Of a stretch of DNA of 48,783 nucleotides, positions 37,169 through 46,318 are shown piece by piece. The notes beneath the pieces were generated by a model. That model was not told where the DNA came from. It saw nothing but the letters and a program-made list of their open reading frames with translations, and did not search any database. Both the position numbers and the translations under genes were made by a program. Origin of the DNA: Burkholderia sp. Ax-1724 (GTDB lineage: Bacteria > Pseudomonadota > Gammaproteobacteria > Burkholderiales > Burkholderiaceae); NCBI RefSeq assembly GCF_011752995.1, contig NZ_VWWL01000038.1, positions 1 to 48,783 of the forward strand, given 5' to 3'. Positions within the stretch are counted from its first letter, which is position 1. Every line of letters begins with the position of its first letter.

Positions 37169-38380
37169 ATGCAGACCGTCACGAACGAAGATGCCGCCGG
37201 ACGCCGGCAGCCGGAGCCGCTAGGGACGCTGTTCCGGGTCGTGTTCGGCCTGTCGGCGCTCTCGTGGGGCGGCCTCGCGCTGATGGCGCAGCTCGAACAT
37301 CACTACGTCGAACGCGAGGGGCGGCTCTCGCGCGTCGCCTTCGCGGACCTGATCGCGCTCGCGTGGATGGTGCCCGGGCCGGTCGGCTGCAACGTCGCCG
37401 TGCAACTCGGCCACGCGCTGCGCGGACGCGCCGGCGCCTGGGTCGCGGGCATCGCTAGCGTGCTGCCCTTCTTCACGCTGATGACGCTGTTCGCGATCTT
37501 CTACCGCACCCCGCTCATCCACGCGATCGCCTCGCAAACGCTGTTGCAGCACTTCAGCGTCGTGCTCGCGACGCTGATCGCGGTAACCTGGTACAAGCAG
37601 ACGCGCGCGCTCGTGCGCGGCAAGCTCGAATGGAGCGCGGCGGTGCTCGGCTGTGTCGCGCTCTTCTATGCGCACAATGCGGCGGCCTACGTCGTGATGC
37701 TCGGCGCGGCGTTCGGCACCGGCTGGTTCGCGAGCCGCGAGCGCGACACGCGGCTCGCGGTGTCGCTCGCACGCGGCGACTACCGGCTGCTCGCCGCGCT
37801 CAGTCTGCTGCTCGTGCTGTTCGCGCTGCCCGTGCCGCATCGCTACGAACTCGCGCTGCTGTGGCCGCGCCTCGCGGGCGCGGGCATGACGCTGTTCGGC
37901 GGCGGCTTCTCCGCGTTACCGGTGTTGAAGATCCTGTTCGTGACGCCCGCGATCGGCGTATCGGATAACGATTTCACGCTGGCGTTCTCTCTGTCGCCGT
38001 TGTCGCCCGGGCCGCTATTGAACGTGGTGCCGTTCCTCGGTTATCTCATCGGCGGCTGGCCCGGCGCGCTGATCGCGACGCTCGCGCTGTTCCTGCCGTC
38101 GGGCTGCCTCGTCGTGCTGGCGCAGCGGCATCTGCATCAGTTGAAGACGAACCCGCGCTTCGAGCATGGCATGAAGATTTTGCGCGCGGTCACAACCGCG
38201 TTTCTCGCGATGGCGGTGCTGCGCATCGCCGCGCATGTGCCGTTGAAGCCGATCTATCTGCTGACCGCGCTGTTCTCCGCGACCTGCTTCGCGAAGCTCA
38301 AGGTACCGGTGTATGCCGTGTATGGGACCGTGGCGGTCATGTGCGGACTGTGGCTCGCGTTCGGCGCGCCGAGCGGGTAG
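37169..38380 (+). CDS. chrA: Chromate transporter (CHR) family protein
   Basis: The 403-residue two-module CHR protein has about 11 membrane segments. Each half shows the family pattern: SWGGLALMAQLEHHYV with ALAWMVPGPVGCNVAVQLGHALRG in the first, FGGGFSALPVLK with SPLSPGPLLNVVPFLGYLIGGWPGAL in the second. Characterised ChrA proteins expel chromate using the proton gradient; others may carry different oxyanions. No chrB regulator is near. The 33-base gap to the GGDEF/EAL gene suggests cotranscription. It is convergent with the CopD-like gene. Confidence 0.9.
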   Translation: MQTVTNEDAAGRRQPEPLGTLFRVVFGLSALSWGGLALMAQLEHHYVEREGRLSRVAFADLIALAWMVPGPVGCNVAVQLGHALRGRAGAWVAGIASVLPFFTLMTLFAIFYRTPLIHAIASQTLLQHFSVVLATLIAVTWYKQTRALVRGKLEWSAAVLGCVALFYAHNAAAYVVMLGAAFGTGWFASRERDTRLAVSLARGDYRLLAALSLLLVLFALPVPHRYELALLWPRLAGAGMTLFGGGFSALPVLKILFVTPAIGVSDNDFTLAFSLSPLSPGPLLNVVPFLGYLIGGWPGALIATLALFLPSGCLVVLAQRHLHQLKTNPRFEHGMKILRAVTTAFLAMAVLRIAAHVPLKPIYLLTALFSATCFAKLKVPVYAVYGTVAVMCGLWLAFGAPSG

Positions 38381-38445
38381 ACGGCTTGGCGCGCCTTCGC
38401 CATTGTCTGTTTGGAGCGATGGAGCCGCCCGGGCTCACATGAAGC

Positions 38446-38904
38446 TCAGAACCCGCGCGACAGCACCGCGACGCCGATCGTCACCACGCCGAGCACGATA
38501 TTGATCAGCACGAGACGCCGGACCGTGCCGACCGCCCGCGCGCCGTCGGGCCACTTCTGCGCCTGCACGGCACGGCGGATGCGCGGAAACACCGCGAAGC
38601 GGATATGCCCGAAGATCAGCATCATGACGATGCCGAGGCCGGCCATCGCATGCAAAGGCCAGGTGGCATGACCGCCGCCGAATTGCATCAGCAGGAAGCC
38701 ACCGCTGATCAGAATCACCAGCACCGAGACGCCGACCCAGTTGAAGAAGCGGCCGAACACCGATTCCCATAGCGGCAAACGCAATTGGGGCGAGAGATCG
38801 CCGAGCGCCGGACGCAGGCAGAAATGCGCGAACACCATGCCGCCAACCCACACCGCCACGCCGAGCAGATGCAGAAAGAGCGCCGCCTCGATAGCCTTGT
38901 TCAT
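38446..38904 (-). CDS. CopD family membrane protein
   Basis: The 152-residue protein has four membrane helices. It starts ALFLHLLGVAVWVGGMVFAHF, where the His and the GG are typical of the CopD/DUF2269-like group, and continues with FNWVGVSVLVILISGGFLLM and PLHAMAGLGIVMMLIFGHIRF. Some relatives help copper uptake or bind heme; function here is not known. GAGAGGAAAA lies just before the ATG. Its upstream region carries four 13-bp tandem repeats. Confidence 0.85.
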   Translation of the reverse strand: MNKAIEAALFLHLLGVAVWVGGMVFAHFCLRPALGDLSPQLRLPLWESVFGRFFNWVGVSVLVILISGGFLLMQFGGGHATWPLHAMAGLGIVMMLIFGHIRFAVFPRIRRAVQAQKWPDGARAVGTVRRLVLINIVLGVVTIGVAVLSRGF

Positions 38905-39277
38905 TTAGTTTTCCTCTCCCACGACGCCATACCGTTTAGGACACTTGATCTTGCTCAGCCGCCACTGAGCGCGTTCGACCATGCGTGATGCGGGCAGTTC
39001 CGGGGGCCTGCGAATAATTGTGCCGTATTGCTTCGTTATATTGCTTCGCCGTATTGCTACGTTGCATTGCTTCATTTCTGTCGCGGCGCCGGCGGGCCGC
39101 CGCGACACCATCGCTGTGCGTTCGCTTGCGACAGTCTGCTGCCACGTCCCGCACGAACTTTTTTGCGATAACCCGCGAGCGCCCCGCATGCTAGCAGGCG
39201 CGCACCGGTTTCTCATGTCAAAGTTTGTTAAACGGGCTTGGCGGCTCTTTCAGTGGCGCCCTCATCGGCTTCGTGAG
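38905..39277. other. Intergenic region, parC to CopD-like gene
   Basis: Apart from the 13-bp repeat array (39027-39078) I see no gene. The stretch after the parC stop lacks an obvious rho-independent terminator. Confidence 0.45.
39027..39078 (+). repeat. Four 13-bp tandem repeats
   Basis: Units are ATTGCTTCGTTAT, ATTGCTTCGCCGT, ATTGCTACGTTGC and ATTGCTTCATTTC, exactly 13 bases each and sharing ATTGCT. They lie 123-174 bases upstream of the CopD-like start, read on its opposite strand. Confidence 0.88.
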
Positions 39278-41602
39278 TCAGGCCGGCAACACCGGACGCA
39301 TGCCGTCGAGCTTCATCTTGCTCCCGGGCGCGCGGCCCTTGCGCGCGCGCTTGCCGACGTGCGCCGCAAGCTCGGCGCCGGCCAGCTTCTCTTCGTCGAC
39401 GCGGCCGCCGCGACGCGTGCCGATCAGCACCAGACCGGCCTTGTCGATCGCGAGCGCCTGCACGAGCGCCTCGTTGTCGTCGAGCGCCATCAGCGTGACG
39501 CCACGCCCGCCGCCCGAGAGCGTCTTCATCTCGTCGAGACCGAACACGAGCAGACGTCCCCCCGAAGACAGACACGCGACCTGCACCGCATAGGGCAGCA
39601 TCGGCATCGGCGCGAGCGGCGCGGCGCCCGCGTCGATCGTCATGAACGCCTTGCCGGCCTTCACGCGGCTCACCATGTCGCCGACCTTCGCGATAAAGCC
39701 GAAGCCGTTGCTCGACGCGAGCAGCAGCGCCTGATCCGCCGACGCCGCGTAGTAGTGCATCAGATGGCTGCCCGATTCGAGTTCGATCAGCGACGTGACC
39801 GGCACACCGTCGCCGCGCCCGCCCGGCAGTTGCGCGACCGCGACCGAATAGACGCGGCCGTTGCTGCCCCACGCGATCAAGGTGTCGGGCGTGCGGCACT
39901 GGAACGCCGCATAGAGGCCGTCGCCGGCCTTGAAGCTGAAGCCCGCCGCGTCGAGCCCGTGGCCCTTCAGCGCGCGCACCCAGCCCTTCTGCGACACCAC
40001 GACCGTGACTGGCTCGTCGACCACGCGCGCTTCGAAGGTCGCGCGCTTTTCCTGCTGGATCAGCGTGCGGCGCTCGTCGCCGTACTGCTTCGCGTCGGCT
40101 TCGATTTCCTTGATGAGTTGACGCTTCATCGCCGATTCGCTGCCGAGCAGTTCTTCGAGCTTCGCTTTCTCGTCGCGCAACTCGGCCAGTTCCTTCTCGA
40201 TCTTGATCTTCTCGAGCCGCGCCAACTGACGCAGCCGGATTTCGAGGATATCTTCGGCCTGGCGGTCCGTGAGCCCGAACGCGGCCATCAATGCGCTCTT
40301 CGGCTCGTCCGATTCGCGGATGATGCGGATCACTTCGTCGATATTCAGGAAGACGATCATCCGGCCTTCGAGAATATGAATCCGGTCGTCGACCTTCGAC
40401 AGACGATGCTGCGTGCGGCGCGTGACCGTCGCGAAGCGGAACGCGATCCACTCGTGCAGGATTTCGCTCAAGCCCTTCTGACGCGGCCGGCCGTCGCCGC
40501 CGACCATCACCATGTTGAGCGGCGCGTTCGATTCGAGGCTCGTATGCGCGAGCAGCGTGTTGACGAACTCGGTCTGGTCGATGCGGCTCGACTTCGGCTC
40601 GAACACGAGACGCACCGGCGCATCCTTGCCCGATTCGTCGCGCACCGCGTCGACGAGCGCGAGCAGCGTCTGTTTGGTCTGCAACTGCTCGGGCGTGAGC
40701 GCCTTCTTGCCGAGCTTGATCTTCGGGTTGGTCTGTTCTTCGATCTCTTCGAGCACCTTCTGCGCGGCCGTGTTCGGCGGCAGTTCGGTGATGACGAGTT
40801 GCCACTGGCCGCGCGCGAGGTCTTCGATCTTCCAGCGCGCCCGCACCTTCAGGCTGCCGCGGCCGGTCTCATAAGCAGCGGCGATTTCCGCCTCGCTCGA
40901 AATGATCTGGCCGCCGCCCGGAAAGTCCGGGCCCGGCACGTGCTGCATCAACTCCGCATGCGAGAGCTTCGGATTGCGGATCAGCGCGACCGCCGCGCCC
41001 GCGACCTCACGCAGGTTGTGCGAGGGGATTTCGGTTGCGAGACCAACCGCGATGCCCGATGCGCCGTTCAGCAGCACGAACGGCAGACGCGCCGGCAGCA
41101 CCCTCGGCTCGTCGAACGAGCCGTCGTAGTTCGGCATGAAGTCGACCGTGCCTTGGTCGATTTCGCTGAGCAGCAGCTTCGCGATCGGCGTGAGGCGCGC
41201 TTCGGTGTAGCGCATCGCCGCCGCGCCGTCGCCGTCGCGCGAGCCGAAGTTGCCCTGGCCGTCGATCAGCGGATAGCGCATCGAAAAGTCCTGCGCGAGA
41301 CGCACGAGTGCGTCGTACGCGGACTGGTCGCCGTGCGGGTGATATTTACCGAGCACGTCGCCGACCACGCGCGCCGATTTGACCGGCTTCGCGTTGTCGC
41401 CGAGGCCCATCTCGTTCATCGCGAACAGGATGCGGCGCTGCACCGGCTTCTGGCCGTCGCAAACGTCCGGCAGCGCGCGGCCCTTGACCACGCTGACCGC
41501 ATATTCGAGGTAGGCGCGTTCCGCGTAGTTGCCGAGCGTCAGAAAGTCGCCCTCCGGAGGCGGCGGCTCGTTGAAAAGGTCGAGAGTGTTATCGTCGTCC
41601 AT
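39278..41602 (-). CDS. parC: DNA topoisomerase IV subunit A
   Basis: The 774-residue ParC is the DNA-cutting subunit that decatenates daughter chromosomes. The winged-helix region reads KYHPHGDQSAYDALVRLAQ, and the catalytic Tyr132 lies in AAMRYTEARL. GASGIAVGLATEIPSHN and a C-terminal beta-pinwheel (VTVVVSQKGWVRALKGHG, GVTLMALDDNE) follow. At the place of E. coli Ser80 the residue is Gln; this resembles other beta-proteobacterial ParC and need not mean acquired quinolone resistance. It lies 70 bases after parE, in one likely operon. Confidence 0.97.
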   Translation of the reverse strand: MDDDNTLDLFNEPPPPEGDFLTLGNYAERAYLEYAVSVVKGRALPDVCDGQKPVQRRILFAMNEMGLGDNAKPVKSARVVGDVLGKYHPHGDQSAYDALVRLAQDFSMRYPLIDGQGNFGSRDGDGAAAMRYTEARLTPIAKLLLSEIDQGTVDFMPNYDGSFDEPRVLPARLPFVLLNGASGIAVGLATEIPSHNLREVAGAAVALIRNPKLSHAELMQHVPGPDFPGGGQIISSEAEIAAAYETGRGSLKVRARWKIEDLARGQWQLVITELPPNTAAQKVLEEIEEQTNPKIKLGKKALTPEQLQTKQTLLALVDAVRDESGKDAPVRLVFEPKSSRIDQTEFVNTLLAHTSLESNAPLNMVMVGGDGRPRQKGLSEILHEWIAFRFATVTRRTQHRLSKVDDRIHILEGRMIVFLNIDEVIRIIRESDEPKSALMAAFGLTDRQAEDILEIRLRQLARLEKIKIEKELAELRDEKAKLEELLGSESAMKRQLIKEIEADAKQYGDERRTLIQQEKRATFEARVVDEPVTVVVSQKGWVRALKGHGLDAAGFSFKAGDGLYAAFQCRTPDTLIAWGSNGRVYSVAVAQLPGGRGDGVPVTSLIELESGSHLMHYYAASADQALLLASSNGFGFIAKVGDMVSRVKAGKAFMTIDAGAAPLAPMPMLPYAVQVACLSSGGRLLVFGLDEMKTLSGGGRGVTLMALDDNEALVQALAIDKAGLVLIGTRRGGRVDEEKLAGAELAAHVGKRARKGRAPGSKMKLDGMRPVLPA

Positions 41603-41672
41603 CTAGATTCCGTATCCGTGTTTGGCTTGAAGTGTCGTATGCGGCGGTGGCGCTGAAGCTGCAACGCGGCGC

Positions 41673-43658
41673 TCAGATGTCCGCTTCCACTTCGTTGCCC
41701 TTCTCTTCGAGCCAACTGCGGCGCGACGCCGCTTCGCCCTTGCCCATCAGCATCGTCATGCGCGCGACGGTCGCGTCGTAGTCGAGTTCGCCGAGCGCGA
41801 CCGGTTGCAGGCGGCGCGTGTCGGGATTCATGGTCGTGTCCCACAGCTGCTCGGCGCTCATTTCGCCGAGACCCTTGAAGCGGCTGATCGACCACTGGCT
41901 CTCGCGCACGCCGTCCTTGCGCAGCTTGTCGAGAATCGCTTCGAGCTCGCCTTCGTCGAGCGCATAGAGCTTCTGCGCGGGCTTCTTGCCGCGCGCGGGT
42001 GCGTCGACGCGGAACAGCGGCGGACGCGCTACGCACACGTGGCCGCGCTCGATCAGTTGCGGGAAATGCTTGAAGAACAGCGTAAGCAGCAGCACCTGGA
42101 TATGCGAACCGTCGACGTCCGCGTCCGACAGAATGCAGATCTTGCCGTAGCGCAGGTTCGACAGATCGACCTTGTCGTCCGGGTTATGCGGATCGACGCC
42201 GATCGCCACCGAAATATCGTGCACCTCGTTGTTGGCGAACAGGCGATCGCGCTCGGTCTCCCACGTGTTCAGCACCTTGCCGCGCAGCGGCAGGATCGCC
42301 TGGTACTCCTTGTCGCGCCCCATCTTCGCGGAACCGCCGGCCGAGTCGCCCTCGACGAGGAACAATTCGTTGCGCGCGATTTCCGTCGATTCGCAATCGG
42401 TCAGCTTGCCTGGCAGAACGGCCACGCCCGAACTCTTGCGCTTCTCGACCTTTTGCCCCGCGCGCGTGCGCGCCTGCGCCTGCTTGATGACGAGGTCCGC
42501 GAGCTTCTTGCCGTGCTCGACGTGCTGGTTGAGCCACAGTTCGAGCGCGGGCCGCGCGAACGACGACACGAGCTTGACCGCGTCGCGGCTGTTCAGGCGC
42601 TCCTTGATCTGCCCCTGGAACTGCGGGTCCAGCACCTTCGCCGACAGCACGAACGACACGCGCGCGAACACGTCTTCGGCGAGCAGCTTCACGCCCTTCG
42701 GCTGCAGGTTATGCAATTCGACGAAGCTCTTGACCGCCTGGTAAAGACCGTCGCGCAAACCCGACTCGTGCGTGCCGCCCGCGGGCGTCGGAATCAGGTT
42801 CACGTACGACTCGCGCATGAGCGGGCCTTCCTCGCTCCATGCAACGACCCATGCCGCGCCCTCGCCTTCGGCGAACGTCTCTTCGCTCGAACGCGAGCTT
42901 TCCGCGTAGCGCTCGCCCTCGAACAGCGGAATCAGCAGATCGCTGCCGTTCATGCCTTCGAGCAGATAGCCGCGCAGGCCGTCGTCGTATTTCCAGCTTT
43001 GCTGTTCGCCGGTTTTTTCGTTAATGAGTGTGACTTCGACGCCCGGCAGCAGCACTGCTTTCGAGCGCAACAGGCGCTGCAATTCGCCGAGCGGCAGGTT
43101 CGGCGAGTCGAAGTATTTCGGATTGGCCCATGCGGTCACGCGCGTGCCCGACCTCTTGTCGCCCTTCGCCGCGGCGCGCGTGACGAGCGGCTTCGCAACG
43201 TCGCCGTTGGCGAAGCTCAGTTCGGCGACCTTGCCGTCGCGCCACACGGTGACGTCGAGCCGCGTGGACAGCGCGTTCGTGACCGACACGCCGACGCCGT
43301 GCAGGCCGCCCGAGAACGTGTAGGCTCCGCCGGCGGCCTTGTCGAACTTGCCGCCCGCGTGCAGGCGCGTAAACACGATTTCGACGACCGGCACGCCCTC
43401 TTCGGGATGCATGCCGAATGGAATGCCGCGGCCGTCGTCCTCGACCGAGACCGAATGGTCCGCATGCAGGGTGACCGTGATTTGCCGGCCGTAGCCGCCG
43501 AGGGCTTCGTCCGAGGCGTTGTCGATGACTTCCTGAATGATGTGCAGCGGATTCTCGGTGCGGGTGTACATGCCGGGTCGTTGCTTGACCGGCTCCAGAC
43601 CCTTCAACACCTTGATCGACGCTTCGCTATACGCGGCGTTTGGCTTTTTCGTGGACAT
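41673..43658 (-). CDS. parE: DNA topoisomerase IV subunit B
   Basis: The 661-residue ParE supplies ATP hydrolysis to topoisomerase IV. The GHKL ATPase shows EVIDNASDEALGG, EDDGRGIPFG and YTFSGGLHGVGVSVTNALS. The TOPRIM domain has FLVEGDSAGGSAKMGRD and ILSDADVDGSHI; the C-terminal end has RFKGLGEMSAEQLWDTTM. The start at STKKPNAAYSEASIKVL was chosen by family length; a longer in-frame start crosses a palindrome and adds 21 residues. It precedes parC. Confidence 0.97.
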   Translation of the reverse strand: MSTKKPNAAYSEASIKVLKGLEPVKQRPGMYTRTENPLHIIQEVIDNASDEALGGYGRQITVTLHADHSVSVEDDGRGIPFGMHPEEGVPVVEIVFTRLHAGGKFDKAAGGAYTFSGGLHGVGVSVTNALSTRLDVTVWRDGKVAELSFANGDVAKPLVTRAAAKGDKRSGTRVTAWANPKYFDSPNLPLGELQRLLRSKAVLLPGVEVTLINEKTGEQQSWKYDDGLRGYLLEGMNGSDLLIPLFEGERYAESSRSSEETFAEGEGAAWVVAWSEEGPLMRESYVNLIPTPAGGTHESGLRDGLYQAVKSFVELHNLQPKGVKLLAEDVFARVSFVLSAKVLDPQFQGQIKERLNSRDAVKLVSSFARPALELWLNQHVEHGKKLADLVIKQAQARTRAGQKVEKRKSSGVAVLPGKLTDCESTEIARNELFLVEGDSAGGSAKMGRDKEYQAILPLRGKVLNTWETERDRLFANNEVHDISVAIGVDPHNPDDKVDLSNLRYGKICILSDADVDGSHIQVLLLTLFFKHFPQLIERGHVCVARPPLFRVDAPARGKKPAQKLYALDEGELEAILDKLRKDGVRESQWSISRFKGLGEMSAEQLWDTTMNPDTRRLQPVALGELDYDATVARMTMLMGKGEAASRRSWLEEKGNEVEADI

Positions 43659-43686
43659 GATTGACTCGGTGCGTCTCGGTTCATCG

Positions 43687-43721
43687 TTGTCCACAGGTCC
43701 TGTGGACAGGTCCGTGGACAA
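43687..43721. promoter_or_regulatory. Nested palindromes ahead of parE
   Basis: GTCCACAGGTCCTGTGGAC (43689-43707) is a palindrome with one central base. An outer pair, TTGTCCAC (43687-43694) and GTGGACAA (43714-43721), flanks it. It lies 29-63 bases before the parE start. TTGTCCACA differs from the DnaA box TTATCCACA by one base. It could be an operator or an RNA hairpin. Confidence 0.55.
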
Positions 43722-44013
43722 TACGTTGAGTTTTCAAAAAAAGCGAAACGAAACAACGGGGTTAGGCGAGGTGCCCGCGCTGCGGGCAAGCTGTTTTGTC
43801 GCGCGGCTTGCCGCTGGCGCACCCGCTCGCGCGGTCTCGCGCAACCCGGCCGGCGCGCCTGCCGGGGCAGCCTGTTCGCGGGGTATTGTACTGATTTCGA
43901 TAACGTCGGCAATTGACGGCGCGCGGAATTGGCCGTCCGGACAAGGCCCGCCAGGGCACGGAGACATGCGCGCGGCGACGCGCACGAGGTGCGGAAAAGC
44001 GCTGCATGGCGCG

Positions 44014-44043
44014 GGGCGGCGGGTGCAGGCACGCCCGCCGCCC
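44014..44043 (-). terminator. GC-rich hairpin after uup
   Basis: GGGCGGCGGG (44014-44023) pairs with CCCGCCGCCC (44034-44043), 13 bases beyond the uup stop. There is no T-run, so it may be a 3' stability stem or a weak terminator. Confidence 0.45.
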
Positions 44044-44056
44044 TGCGCCGAACCGA

Positions 44057-45991
44057 TTACTTGCGCCGGTTTTCCAGCTCGTCCCAGCGTTCGAGCGCAA
44101 CCAGCAGCTCTTCGTCGATCTCGGCATAACGCTCGGTCAGACGCGCGCCTTCGCGCGCATCCCTCGCGAACACCGAGCCGTCTTCGAGTTGCGCGCCGAT
44201 CGCTTTCTGCTCGGTTTCGAGGTCGGCGATCATTTGCGGCAGCGCTTCGAGTTCGCGCTGCTCCTTGAACGACAGCTTCACGGTGCGCTGCGCATTGCGG
44301 CCCGCGGCGCTGTCCTTCGCCGCGGTGTCCTTCGGCGCTTCCTTGCCCGCGTCCTTCTGCGCGTCGAGCACAAGCTGCTCCGAGCGATCGCGCTGGGTCT
44401 GCCAGTCCGTAAAGCCGCCGACGTATTCGCGCCACTTGCCCTCGCCTTCCGAGGCGATCACCGAGGTCACGACGTTGTCGAGGAATGCACGGTCGTGGCT
44501 CACGAGCAGCACCGTGCCGTCGTAGTCGATCAGCAGTTCTTCGAGCAGTTCAAGCGTGGGAATGTCGAGGTCGTTGGTCGGCTCGTCGAGCACCAGCACG
44601 TTGGCCGGCCGCGCGAACAGACGCGCGAGCAGCAGCCGGTTGCGCTCGCCGCCCGACAGCGACTTGACCGGCGAACGCGCGCGCTCCGGCGCGAACAGGA
44701 AGTCGCCGAGATAGCTCATCACGTGCTTCTTCTGGCCGTTGATTTCGACCCACTCGCTGCCGGGGCTGATGGTGTCCGCGAGACTCTTTTCGAGGTCGAG
44801 CTGCGCGCGCATCTGGTCGAAATACGCGACCTGCAGATTCGTGCCGGTGCGCACCTTGCCTTCGTCCGGCGCGAGTTCGCCGAGGATCGTCTTGAGCAGC
44901 GTGGTCTTGCCCGCGCCGTTCGGACCGACGAAGCCGATCTTGTCGCCGCGCATGACCGTGGCGGTAAAGCGGTCGATCACCGTGCGCGTGCCGTAGCGCT
45001 TCGTCACGTCCGTCAGTTCCGCGACGATCTTGCCGGACTTCTCGCCCTGACCGACGTCGAGCTTGACGTTGCCCTGCACGTTACGGCGCTCGGCGCGTTC
45101 GTTGCGCATCTGCACGAGCCGTGCGATACGGCCGACGCTGCGCGTGCGGCGCGCCTCGACGCCCTTGCGAATCCACACTTCTTCCTGCGCGAGCAGCTTG
45201 TCGAACTTCTCGTTCTCGATGCGCTCGACTTCGAGCTGCTGCGCCTTGCGCGTCTGGTACGCCGAGAAATTGCCCGGATACGACAGGAGCCGCCCGCGAT
45301 CGAGTTCGACGATGCGCGTCGCGACGCGGTCGAGAAACGCGCGATCGTGCGTGATGAACAGCAGCCCCGCGCGCAGCGACACCAGCAGTTCTTCGAGCCA
45401 GCGGATGCCGTCGAAGTCGAGATGGTTGGTCGGTTCGTCGAGCAGCAGCACGTCGGGCTGCACGACGAGCGCGCGCGCCAGCGCGACGCGCTTCTGCATG
45501 CCGCCCGACAGCGAGCCGACGCGCGCCTCGCCGTTCAGGCCGATCTGCTGCAGCGTGGTGGCGACGCGCGTGCCCCAGCTCCAGGCGTCCGTCGCGTCGA
45601 GCGACGATTGCAGCGTATTCATGCGCGCGAGCAGCGCGTCGTGTTCCGCGCCCTCGGGCGTGTCGGCCAGCTGATGCGCGACCGCGTCGTATTCGTCGAG
45701 CAGCGCGCGCGCCTCGGTGAGACCGGCGGCGACCGCGTCGAACACGGTGTCGTCGACGTCGAACTCGGGCTCCTGCGGCACATAGACCGTGCTCAGATGC
45801 TGTTGACGCGTGATGAGGCCGTCGTCGGGTTTGGCGAGATCGGCGACGATCTTCAGCAGCGACGACTTGCCCGCGCCGTTGCGCCCGATCAGTCCGACGC
45901 GCTCGCCCGCTTCGAGCGAGAAATCCGCGTGATCGAGCAGCGCGACGTGACCGAACGCCAGTTGGGCTCCGGTGATGGTGTAAAGCGACAT
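44057..45991 (-). CDS. uup: ABC-F ATPase Uup
   Basis: The 644-residue soluble protein has two ABC domains. Walker A motifs are GRNGAGKSS (about residue 37) and GPNGAGKTT. Signatures are LSGGMQKR and LSGGERNR, and the Walker B regions read VLLLDEPTNHLD and VLVLDEPTNDLD. An ABC-F linker lies between them, and a charged coiled-coil tail (about 80 residues) ends the protein, typical of Uup. ABC-F proteins act on the ribosome E site; Uup also affects transposon precise excision and DNA branched structures in E. coli. Start at MSLYTITGAQLAFGHVALLD; an in-frame upstream extension would encode Pro-Gly-Thr repeats and is not favoured. Confidence 0.93.
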   Translation of the reverse strand: MSLYTITGAQLAFGHVALLDHADFSLEAGERVGLIGRNGAGKSSLLKIVADLAKPDDGLITRQQHLSTVYVPQEPEFDVDDTVFDAVAAGLTEARALLDEYDAVAHQLADTPEGAEHDALLARMNTLQSSLDATDAWSWGTRVATTLQQIGLNGEARVGSLSGGMQKRVALARALVVQPDVLLLDEPTNHLDFDGIRWLEELLVSLRAGLLFITHDRAFLDRVATRIVELDRGRLLSYPGNFSAYQTRKAQQLEVERIENEKFDKLLAQEEVWIRKGVEARRTRSVGRIARLVQMRNERAERRNVQGNVKLDVGQGEKSGKIVAELTDVTKRYGTRTVIDRFTATVMRGDKIGFVGPNGAGKTTLLKTILGELAPDEGKVRTGTNLQVAYFDQMRAQLDLEKSLADTISPGSEWVEINGQKKHVMSYLGDFLFAPERARSPVKSLSGGERNRLLLARLFARPANVLVLDEPTNDLDIPTLELLEELLIDYDGTVLLVSHDRAFLDNVVTSVIASEGEGKWREYVGGFTDWQTQRDRSEQLVLDAQKDAGKEAPKDTAAKDSAAGRNAQRTVKLSFKEQRELEALPQMIADLETEQKAIGAQLEDGSVFARDAREGARLTERYAEIDEELLVALERWDELENRRK

Positions 45992-46306
45992 GGGAATGGG
46001 AAAAGACAGCGATGAGCCGAAGCCGCTCATTGTACCGGGTGTGCCGGGTGTGCCGGGTGTGCCGGGTGTGCCGGGTGTGCCGGGTGTGCCGGGCGCGGAG
46101 CCGGTCGCCGGGATGTGTCCGGGGGGACACGCGAGGGAAGCGTGGGGAAACGTGAGGAAAGCGCGGGCGAACTCGTACGAGCGACGCGCCATGCAACGCA
46201 TGGACGAGGCACGAGCACGCGCCACACAAACGGCGCGGGCAGGCAGCGTGCGCGCCTGCCCTGCTTGCCGGAACGGCGGCTTATTTCACGTGCTTGCTCG
46301 ACGTGC
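45992..46306. other. Intergenic region, DUF4399 gene to uup
   Basis: The main content is a 9-bp tandem repeat at 46035-46097 and a duplicated 12-mer at 46281-46292 that copies the end of the DUF4399 gene. No gene is supported. Confidence 0.45.
46035..46097 (-). repeat. 9-bp tandem repeat, six perfect copies plus one
   Basis: CCGGGTGTG is repeated six times (46035-46088), then a variant CCGGGCGCG. It lies 44-106 bases before the uup start. The minus strand reads it in frame with uup as Pro-Gly-Thr units; the plus strand reads Gly-Val-Pro. Confidence 0.95.
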
Positions 46307-46318
46307 TTATTTCACGTG
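46281..46318. repeat. Direct repeat at the 3' end of the DUF4399 gene
   Basis: TTATTTCACGTG occurs at 46281-46292 and 46307-46318. The second copy holds the stop codon and last codons (HVK) of the DUF4399 gene, so the first is a small duplication just beyond it. Confidence 0.7.

Larger units (their letters stand above)
43659..44056. other. Intergenic region, uup to parE
   Basis: It holds the parE palindromes and the GC hairpin after uup. No gene is supported in between. Confidence 0.45.

Noticed and set aside
40900..41602. Quinolone-resistance mutation in parC (Gln at the Ser80 position)
   Set aside because: The surrounding motif resembles normal beta-proteobacterial ParC, so it is likely the natural residue of the lineage.
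38981..41656. 891-codon frame opposite parC
   Set aside because: Shadow of parC; no recognisable motif, and parC is certain.
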